From: Candidatus Omnitrophota bacterium
GTDB taxonomy: Bacteria; Omnitrophota; Gorgyraeia; Tantalellales; Tantalellaceae
Reading direction: 5' to 3'
NCBI GenBank assembly: GCA_007135805.1
Contig: SLID01000096.1
Location: 1-38,277, forward strand
DNA length: 38,277 nt
Below are positions 8,270 to 14,585 of the stretch, in pieces. The translations under genes and the position numbers were made by a program. The notes under the pieces were generated by a model. That model was not told where the DNA came from, ran no database searches, and saw only the letters and a program-made list of their open reading frames with translations. The stretch's first letter is position 1. Every line of letters starts with the position of its first letter.

Positions 8270-9268
8270 TTACCGTGAAGTTTCCTCTTTTAGTTTTCTG
8301 CTCAGCTCATCGCTTGCTACCGTCGCCGTGCCTATTTTTCCCACTACTATACCGGCGGCGCAATTAGCGATATGCGCCGCCACTATGGGACTCGCCCCGC
8401 TTACCAGAGAAAGCGTATATACCGCTATTACCGTATCGCCGGCCCCGGAAACATCAAAAACTTCCTGGGCGATAGTGGGTATCCGTTTCGGTTCCTCGCC
8501 CTTCTGTATTACCATCATACCGTGCTCCCCGAGCGTTAGCAACACTACTTCCAGTTTCAGCTTCTTGATAAGGGCCTCACCCGCGCGCGCCATTGAATCA
8601 CTGTCGGTGATGGCGAATCCCACGGCTTTCGACGCCTCGTGGTGATTGGGCGTTATTACACTGGCGCCCCTGTAATAAGAAAAGTGGTTCTCTTTGGGAT
8701 CTACCGCGACTATCTTTCCATGCCGTTTTGCCATAGGAATGATCGATTTAAGAAGTTCCGCAGTCACCACACCCTTACCATAATCCTCTATCACCACCCC
8801 GTCAAACTCCCTGATCCTTGAGCGCACATAATCCTTAACATGCGCCAGGTCATCACCGGAAAAATCACTGGTATCTTCTCTGTCTATGCGAACGACCTGC
8901 TGATGATGCGCTATAACCCTTGTTTTCAATATAGTCGGGCGGTTCCCATCCACGATCATACCCTCGGTGTCTATGTCTTTCTCTGACATCAGGCCCTTTA
9001 GGATCGAACCGTTATTGTCGTTGCCCACTATGCCTACGAGGGAGACCCGGGCGCCAAGACGCGAAAGATTACTGGCAACATTGCACGCTCCCCCGGGCAT
9101 GAAACCCTCACTCTTCACCCAGACCACGGGTACAGGGGCTTCCGGAGAAATGCGGGAAACCTCTCCCCATATGAACTGGTCCAGCAAGAGATCTCCTATT
9201 ACCAGAAGTCTTTTCCCGGAGAAATCCTTAACTACGCGATCAAAAGCGCGAAAACCGTATTCTTTCAC
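8270..9268 (-). CDS. rfaE1: D-glycero-beta-D-manno-heptose-7-phosphate kinase (RfaE1, kinase domain only)
   Basis: This PfkB-family sugar kinase phosphorylates heptose 7-phosphate at C1 on the route to ADP-heptose. LLVIGDLLLDQFIWGEVSRISPEAPVP is cut here only by length; its key residues are the GDxxLD motif near residue 25 and SPEAPVP near 43. GGACNVASNLSRLG is PfkB signature 1, and DVSGAGDTVIAVY near residue 270 is signature 2 with the catalytic Asp. At 332 residues it has only the kinase half of the bifunctional E. coli HldE (about 477). The cytidylyl/adenylyltransferase half and GmhA/GmhB are not in the window. The start is GTG at 9268 behind GGAG, 16 bases after trxA. Confidence 0.93.
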   Translation of the reverse strand: MKEYGFRAFDRVVKDFSGKRLLVIGDLLLDQFIWGEVSRISPEAPVPVVWVKSEGFMPGGACNVASNLSRLGARVSLVGIVGNDNNGSILKGLMSEKDIDTEGMIVDGNRPTILKTRVIAHHQQVVRIDREDTSDFSGDDLAHVKDYVRSRIREFDGVVIEDYGKGVVTAELLKSIIPMAKRHGKIVAVDPKENHFSYYRGASVITPNHHEASKAVGFAITDSDSMARAGEALIKKLKLEVVLLTLGEHGMMVIQKGEEPKRIPTIAQEVFDVSGAGDTVIAVYTLSLVSGASPIVAAHIANCAAGIVVGKIGTATVASDELSRKLKEETSR

Positions 9269-9284
9269 TTCTTCTCCATTGTTC

Positions 9285-9614
9285 TCACAGGTGTGGTGTT
9301 ATCTTTGCCATAATCTCGGCTTTGGGCAAAGCCCCTACTGTATTTTCCACCACTTCACCGTTCTTGAACAGCTTTATAGCGGGTATATTCATTATGCCGT
9401 ACTCAGATGTGATGCCGGGAGAATCCTCAACATTCACTTTACAGACTTTGAGTACCCCTTCATTTTCAAGGGCTATCTCATCGACAATAGGCCCTATCAT
9501 TCTGCACGGTCCGCACCACTCGGCCCAAAAATCGACCAAAACCGGCAGATCAGATTCCAAAACCTCGGCCTTGAAATTAGCATCGGTCACATTTATAGTC
9601 TTGCTGTCGGACAT
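9285..9614 (-). CDS. trxA: Thioredoxin
   Basis: This is a 109-residue cytoplasmic thioredoxin. The redox motif WCGPC is at residues 33-37 (Cys34, Cys37). The buried Asp of VLVDFWAEW, the cis-Pro of NIPAIKLFKNGE and the C-terminal helix are all present. The start at ATG 9614 is fixed by AAAGGAGG seven bases upstream. A 50-codon in-frame extension to 9764 exists, but it has no domain, runs through the promoter region and is not coding. It is the first gene of a transcription unit that continues into the heptose kinase and Kdo genes, 16 bases on. Confidence 0.96.
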   Translation of the reverse strand: MSDSKTINVTDANFKAEVLESDLPVLVDFWAEWCGPCRMIGPIVDEIALENEGVLKVCKVNVEDSPGITSEYGIMNIPAIKLFKNGEVVENTVGALPKAEIMAKITPHL

Positions 9615-9702
9615 ATATCCTCCTTTGGGACTGTAGAACTGTGATAGAAATACACATAAAAATGCCCCGGAACCGGCCGGACAACATTTTTCAACAGCCC
9701 AT

Positions 9703-9731
9703 ATTATAATACCTTTATACTTATGGGGCAA
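9703..9731 (-). promoter_or_regulatory. Sigma70-type promoter for the trxA-rfaE1-kds-que-lpt train
   Basis: On the minus strand a -35 box TTGCCC (9731-9726) is followed by a 17-base spacer and a perfect -10 box TATAAT (9708-9703). Transcription would begin near 9696, leaving a leader of about 80 bases before trxA that contains a GC-rich inverted segment (CCGG repeated, around 9666-9680). This is the only wide gap (195 bases) between 9285 and the end of the upstream glycosyltransferase, which supports a new transcription start here. Confidence 0.65.
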
Positions 9732-9809
9732 GAAGATTAGGTTAAAACGGGTCCCTGCGGGCAAAGGATCACCGCCCGCGGGGCCGTATCCATCAAATCC
9801 GGAATAGCG

Positions 9810-10832
9810 TCAACGGAAAAGTAGTTGTTCTGACGCTTCCACGACATCCTGGACCGATATGTTGGCGAGACATCTGAAACCCGATACGCAATTATGCGCC
9901 AGACAGGGAACGCATCCGGCGGGAGAATGAAGTATCATTGCCTTCCGACTGACCGGGGCCCACCGCGATGGGGAAAGTCCCGGATCGTCGCGGCCGAATA
10001 TGACCACAACAGGCGTTCCGACCGCGGCGGCCAGATGCGCCGGTCCCGAATCATTGGAAATAACAAGTCGGCACAGCGAAAAGAACGCGGCGAGGTTTTC
10101 AAGGTCAAGCTCACCGGTAAGGTCCAAAACTCGGGCTTCCGTAAGTTTGACAAGCTGCGCGGCGTCCCCTTTGCAGGACCCGTCTCCCACCATGACAATG
10201 TCGACCCCTCGTCTCCCGGACAGTATATCCGCTACAGCCGCAAAACGCTCTATGGGCCACTTCTTTGAAGGACAGCTGGAACCCGCGTGTATCGCCATCA
10301 CATCACCTGAAATCCCTGAGCTCGATAACAGCTTTTTTACCTTATCCAAAGCCCTCGCGGACACCGGGACATGAGGTTCCCGGTCGGCATCCCGCGTATC
10401 GAAACCCGCGGCCGATATCACGTCAAGATTGTAATCAACCTCATGCTTTTCCCCCATCTGCTTCAAATGAGGCACACGCTCCGTAAGAAGCCAGCCGAGT
10501 TTCCGTCCATAACCTACACGGCGGCGTATTCCGGAAGCAAAAAGGATCAGATGAGTCCTGTTAGACGGATGTAGCGCTATGGCGAGGTCAAATTTCCTTT
10601 TACGGATCTCACGTATAAAACTTAAATTGCGAAGCACGCCTTTGTGTTCACCTTTCTTGTCATAGGCCAGTACTTCATCAACATCTGTGCCGGGGCCGGC
10701 CAGCGCCCGGTTTTCCCCCGCTATCATAAAAGCTATGTAAGCATCAGGACATGCCCTGCGTACCTGCCTCACCGCGGGCAAGGATAATATAACATCTCCC
10801 ATACGATCGGTGCGGGTTATGAGTATCCTCAT
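9810..10832 (-). CDS. Glycosyltransferase family 9 protein (heptosyltransferase-like)
   Basis: This GT-B enzyme of CAZy family GT9 would transfer a heptose-type sugar to the growing core on the inner-membrane face. The N-terminus MRILITRTDRMGDVILSLP is the acceptor-side GT9 motif. HAGSSCPSKKWPIERFA starts the C-terminal Rossmann half. SNDSGPAHLAAAVGTPVVVIFG is the donor-site motif. A cysteine group CVPC-x4-C-x5-C is near the end. The length is 340 residues. It overlaps the macro-domain gene by four bases (ATG 10832, stop from 10829). Which sugar and acceptor position it uses cannot be told. Confidence 0.9.
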   Translation of the reverse strand: MRILITRTDRMGDVILSLPAVRQVRRACPDAYIAFMIAGENRALAGPGTDVDEVLAYDKKGEHKGVLRNLSFIREIRKRKFDLAIALHPSNRTHLILFASGIRRRVGYGRKLGWLLTERVPHLKQMGEKHEVDYNLDVISAAGFDTRDADREPHVPVSARALDKVKKLLSSSGISGDVMAIHAGSSCPSKKWPIERFAAVADILSGRRGVDIVMVGDGSCKGDAAQLVKLTEARVLDLTGELDLENLAAFFSLCRLVISNDSGPAHLAAAVGTPVVVIFGRDDPGLSPSRWAPVSRKAMILHSPAGCVPCLAHNCVSGFRCLANISVQDVVEASEQLLFR

Positions 10833-11347
10833 GATGCCGCCTCCCGGGATAACGAACCCAGTGTTTTCCGGTAAATATCGAGGTCACGATCCGAAAAACA
10901 AACGTAAACTATGCGGTCAAATAGCTCTGAGTTTTTCAGGCCTTCACGCAAAGCTACGAGCGCCGCTTTTTCCGGAGGATATCCGTAAACCCCGGTACTT
11001 ATTCCCGGAAAAGCTATCGACCGCAGACCGTGTCCGGCCGCGAGGGCGAAACATGAACAGTAGCTCAACCGCAGAAGTTCTTCTTCACCTTTGGCGCCTC
11101 CTCTCCAGACCGGTCCCGGGGTATGGATTATTTTTTTCGCGCCGAGCCGGCCGGCCCCGGTCATGACCGCTTTTCCGGTCGGGCAACCTCCAATCTTTCG
11201 GCACTCTTCCATTACCGACGGCCCCGCCGCGCGGTGGATCGCTCCGTCGACACCGCCGCCTCCCGAAAGTTTCGTATTAGCCGCGTTGACTATGACGTCT
11301 ACGGTTTCCAGCACTATATCGCCTTTTTTTATCTCTATATTTCCCAT
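10829..11347 (-). CDS. Macro-domain protein (probable ADP-ribose / O-acetyl-ADP-ribose hydrolase)
   Basis: The 172-residue protein is a single macro domain of the YmdB/TARG-like kind. The start at ATG 11347 (MGNIEIKKGDI) has GGAG upstream. The longer reading back to 11491 overlaps the preceding GT9 gene and has no family similarity. DVIVNAANTKLSGGGGVDGAIH is the signature: Asn in NAAN and the Gly-rich loop bind ADP-ribose. FPGISTGVYGYP is the second loop, holding the diphosphate. Such proteins remove ADP-ribose from proteins or deacetylate O-acetyl-ADP-ribose. It is embedded between two core glycosyltransferase genes with a four-base overlap downstream, which is unexpected. Its substrate is unknown. 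Confidence 0.9.
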   Translation of the reverse strand: MGNIEIKKGDIVLETVDVIVNAANTKLSGGGGVDGAIHRAAGPSVMEECRKIGGCPTGKAVMTGAGRLGAKKIIHTPGPVWRGGAKGEEELLRLSYCSCFALAAGHGLRSIAFPGISTGVYGYPPEKAALVALREGLKNSELFDRIVYVCFSDRDLDIYRKTLGSLSREAAS

Positions 11348-11382
11348 GGCCGTTCGCTCCGATACCGCCACACACAAAAACT

Positions 11383-12357
11383 TTACCCCAAAACCTTTCG
11401 CGCGCTCTCGAAGACAAGCTCTACACCTATCATCGGTATACAGCCGTCTTTGAGACCTTTCGCGCAAAGAGCTTTCCCGCAGGGCCTGCAAGGCATGTCA
11501 GGAAAAAGTATTTCACTTTTTTCAGACAAAGGCCCGTAATTTTTCTCATTGGAAGGCCCGAAAATGGCCACAGTAGGGGTTCCTGCGGCACTGGCAACAT
11601 GCAAAGGTCCGCTATCATTGGTCAGGAGCATATCGCTGCGCCTCATAAGCTCATAAAGCGCCCCGATCGTCGTTTTTCCCGTGAGGTCCGCTACTATTTC
11701 CTTATCTCTTACACATGAGATAATGGACGCGGCGGTTGCCGCGTCTTCTTCCCCTCCCACGATAAACACCCTCAAACCGTATTCGCCGCCGAGAAGGTCA
11801 ATAATTTCCGCGTATTTCCGGGCAGGCCATCTTTTCATGTGGCTTTTGGCTCCGGGAGAGATAGTTACGATCCTCTTAGCGGGAGTGTTTTCCTCTTCGC
11901 CTAAAATTCCGGCAACTAACACCCTGTCCTGTTCCGAAACGGGTATCATGAAACCCGCGTGGCTTGAATTTCGGACGCCGAGCCCCTTTATGACCCTGAG
12001 ATGCATATCTCGCATATGTCCCGACTTACGGGCGAAGGGGATGAGTGGGACAGCCCTCCTGGCGCCCACCAGAAGGGGGACCAGCGAATTTTTTAGATCC
12101 ACCGCGATGTCGTACTTTTCTCTCCTCCAACCGATGATCTCGGCTATCCTTTGGGCCATACTCTGTCTTTTCCGGCGCACTGTGACCTTCCGCACGGCGG
12201 GATCCGGCCCGAATATGGACTTTCCGGACGGCCCTGAAACCACATCTATGACAGCGTCCGGGAAAAGCTCCCTGAGCTTTCTGAACACCGGTGTGGTGAG
12301 CACAATATCACCCACATTGCTCAAGCTTATGAACAGTATTTTTTTTACGTTATCCAT
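11383..12357 (-). CDS. Glycosyltransferase family 9 protein (heptosyltransferase-like)
   Basis: A GT9 enzyme of 324 residues when started at ATG 12357 (MDNVKKILFISLSNVGDIVLT is the motif region; key residues are the GD at 16-17). The longer reading back to 12459 overlaps the preceding gene and gives a basic non-family extension. No good ribosome site precedes 12357, so the start is moderately certain. ISPGAKSHMKRWPARKYAEI opens the donor half and TNDSGPLHVASAAGTPTVAIFG is the donor loop. The cysteine group CRPC-x4-C-x7-C lies near the C-terminus. It follows another GT9 gene, so both probably extend the same core oligosaccharide. Confidence 0.88.
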   Translation of the reverse strand: MDNVKKILFISLSNVGDIVLTTPVFRKLRELFPDAVIDVVSGPSGKSIFGPDPAVRKVTVRRKRQSMAQRIAEIIGWRREKYDIAVDLKNSLVPLLVGARRAVPLIPFARKSGHMRDMHLRVIKGLGVRNSSHAGFMIPVSEQDRVLVAGILGEEENTPAKRIVTISPGAKSHMKRWPARKYAEIIDLLGGEYGLRVFIVGGEEDAATAASIISCVRDKEIVADLTGKTTIGALYELMRRSDMLLTNDSGPLHVASAAGTPTVAIFGPSNEKNYGPLSEKSEILFPDMPCRPCGKALCAKGLKDGCIPMIGVELVFESARKVLG

Positions 12358-12403
12358 TAATAAACACAGGCGCCTTCTCGCCGGAAAAAAGACGGCGAAC
12401 ACT

Positions 12404-13456
12404 CTACTTGCTTTTATTTTCCCCGGAAAGTATTTTCGCGGCGGCCTTGAACACATCACGCGCCTCTATGGCCTTCATGCATACGTTTTCTTTATCGCAT
12501 GTCTCCACGTAGCAAGGTACATGGCAATCTACGGGCTTTCTTATTACCACGTTCATCCCCCTTCCCCTCTGCCCCGTTATCTCCGGAGAAGTAGGGCCGA
12601 AAATACCAATCGTCGGAACCCCGACGGCGGAAGCAAGGTGCAGAGGTCCCGAATCAGCGCTGACGGCAAGAACACAACCGGCAAATACCGCGGCAAGAGA
12701 ATTCATGCCGGTCTTTCCGGCCGCCGAAAAACACCGTTCAGTCCCTATCCTGCCGGCCACACTGTTCGCGAGACACCTGTCCGCGGGGGAACCTGTCACC
12801 ACTATCTCGACATCGTTAAAAGCGTCCAGTATCATCGAACCCAGCTCAACAAACCTTTCCTCGGGCCACCTTTTAGCGGCCCAGTTCCCTCCGGGGTTTA
12901 GAGCCACTCTCCTCAGATTTCCCGCGGAACCGGCACGGGTCAATATCCTGTCCGCTTCGCTCCTGTCGCCGGGAGAAAGAAAATATTCATACGTGCCATC
13001 CGCTTTTTCCACACCCAGGGCCCCGGCAAGCGCCAGTATCTGATCCGCCCTGTGCGCCGTACCGGAGGGTACCTCGACCGACATGGTAAGCGACGCTTTT
13101 TTTCCTGAATGTCCTATTCTTACGGGTATGCCGGCGGCAGCGGCCATCATGCCTTTAGTCCTGGAAGGCTTGAGAAAAAAACACATGTCGTAATTCTCTT
13201 TCCTGATCCTGCGGACAAACCCCACGATCCGGGGCAGGCTCAGAATGCCCATTCTCTCAGGAACGACGACAACGGAATGCACCCACGGATTCCGCTCCAA
13301 AAGCTCCGCGTATCTTTTAACCACAGCGCAGGTTATACGAGCCTCGGGGAACGACTTGGATAAAACCCTGAGAAGAGGAAAAGAAAATATTATATCTCCC
13401 AGCCAGTTAAGCTCGAAAACAAGTATACCGGAGATCTTGCCCGTATCATCTCTCAT
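12404..13456 (-). CDS. Glycosyltransferase family 9 protein (WaaF-like)
   Basis: The 350-residue protein has the GT9 start ILVFELNWLGDIIFSFPLLR, resembling ADP-heptose:LPS heptosyltransferase II. NPGGNWAAKRWPEERFVELG and SADSGPLHLASAVGVPTIGIFG form the donor site, and PTSPEITG follows as in WaaF. The cysteine group is C-x3-C-x4-C-x5-C. It overlaps the preceding GT4 gene by 11 bases (ATG 13456, GT4 stop from 13446). Heptose transfer is the family expectation; the exact linkage is not readable. Confidence 0.88.
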   Translation of the reverse strand: MRDDTGKISGILVFELNWLGDIIFSFPLLRVLSKSFPEARITCAVVKRYAELLERNPWVHSVVVVPERMGILSLPRIVGFVRRIRKENYDMCFFLKPSRTKGMMAAAAGIPVRIGHSGKKASLTMSVEVPSGTAHRADQILALAGALGVEKADGTYEYFLSPGDRSEADRILTRAGSAGNLRRVALNPGGNWAAKRWPEERFVELGSMILDAFNDVEIVVTGSPADRCLANSVAGRIGTERCFSAAGKTGMNSLAAVFAGCVLAVSADSGPLHLASAVGVPTIGIFGPTSPEITGQRGRGMNVVIRKPVDCHVPCYVETCDKENVCMKAIEARDVFKAAAKILSGENKSK

Positions 13457-14585
13457 TTTTTCCCCTTACACCGCCTCCCCGGCGCCAGCAGGCAAGCGCT
13501 CTTTCGTAGACTTCCATAGTCCTGGAAACAGTTTTTTGTAATGAAAATTCGCGAGCCCTTTCGCGGGCGGCGAGGGACAGCTTTTCAGCCAGATCTCCGC
13601 TGGAAATGACCCGGCGGATAGCGTCTGTAAGAGCGGGAACCGAACCCGGGGGGACTACAAGACCTTCCCTCCCGTCGGTCACTATCTCTGTAAGCCCCCC
13701 CACATCGCTTACCAGACAAGGTTTTCCGGCTGCCATCGCTTCCACGACCGCCAGACCGAATCCCTCTGAAAGAGAAGGCATGCAAAAAATATCCATCGCC
13801 GCCAGGTATTCCTGGAGGGGTTCAGGCCCGTCCACGAAAAAGACCCTACTCCGGACACCGTAACTTTCAGCCCGCTCCGCGAGATCTTTTTCTTCGGGAC
13901 CTGACCCTACCATCAAAAGATAAAGATCCTGTCTTTCCTTAGCTAACGACGCGAAAGCCTCGACCAGATAACGGAACCCCTTAACGGATGAAAACCGGCC
14001 TACGCTGCCTATTACTGCCGCGTCTACGGGTATTCCGGTCTTTTTAAGTGTTTCAGCCCTCGATCCGGGAGAAATATTCACACAGCGTTCCAGGTCTATC
14101 CCGTTGTATACAAGTTCCACCTTCTCCCGTGGTACCTTGAGTTCTGTGACAAGATGTTCCCTTACGCTTTCGGATATGGCTATAGTCCTATCGCCCCAAC
14201 AGGGCAGAAGTCTCCTTGACAATCTCGTATGCTTGAACCTGCCGTGGCATGTCGTAACATAGGGCGTACCCGCGGCCATTTTTACAACCTCCGCCATAAC
14301 CTGGGTAACACGTGTCTGGGCATGCACGAGATCGAAATCTCCGTCTTTGACCACTCGGATCATTCCAGGCAGGGCCCGCCACACGCGAGGCGAAAATTCC
14401 GCTTTTGTCCTTATATCGGCTTTTATATGCTGGACACCATACTCTTCAAGACCCCCGGCAAGTTGCCCTCCCGAGGAAAACACAGCCGTTTCCACCCCCG
14501 CCAGCTTCAGATGCCCGGCAAGTCCTACAGTGTAGGACGCTATTCCGCCCTTGTCGAGATGTGTAGTCGCTATTAAAACCCTGAT
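13446..14585 (-). CDS. Glycosyltransferase family 4 protein, probable ATC start
   Basis: This GT-B glycosyltransferase (about 379 residues) has the GT4 donor motif E-G-F-G-L-A-V-V-E (E-x7-E) in a SEGFGLAVVEAMAAGKPC context, plus GRFSSVKGFRYLVEAF and VYNGIDLERC. The first canonical start in frame is GTG 14495, but that removes the glycine-rich N-terminal loop. Upstream in the same frame the DNA encodes RVLIATTHLDKGGIASYTVG, exactly the GT4 N-terminus. The only codon that can sit at the Met position is ATC at 14585, with AGGAGG ten bases before it. It overlaps the end of the GT4-GT9 fusion by 13 bases. Other ATC- or ATA-type starts within a few codons cannot be excluded. Confidence 0.85.
   Translation of the reverse strand: MRVLIATTHLDKGGIASYTVGLAGHLKLAGVETAVFSSGGQLAGGLEEYGVQHIKADIRTKAEFSPRVWRALPGMIRVVKDGDFDLVHAQTRVTQVMAEVVKMAAGTPYVTTCHGRFKHTRLSRRLLPCWGDRTIAISESVREHLVTELKVPREKVELVYNGIDLERCVNISPGSRAETLKKTGIPVDAAVIGSVGRFSSVKGFRYLVEAFASLAKERQDLYLLMVGSGPEEKDLAERAESYGVRSRVFFVDGPEPLQEYLAAMDIFCMPSLSEGFGLAVVEAMAAGKPCLVSDVGGLTEIVTDGREGLVVPPGSVPALTDAIRRVISSGDLAEKLSLAARERAREFSLQKTVSRTMEVYERALACWRRGGGVRGKNER

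Noticed and set aside
9615-9764. N-terminal 50-residue extension of thioredoxin
   Set aside because: It runs through the promoter and has no signal-peptide logic, while a strong ribosome site sits right before ATG 9614.
9757-9779. Intrinsic terminator after the last GT9 gene
   Set aside because: GCGGGC/GCCCGC can pair around an 11-base loop, but the nearest T-run is about ten bases away and only four long.
11681-12901. Long open frame on the plus strand (about 406 codons)
   Set aside because: It lies opposite two clear GT9 genes, has no recognisable domain and is a by-product of their codon use.
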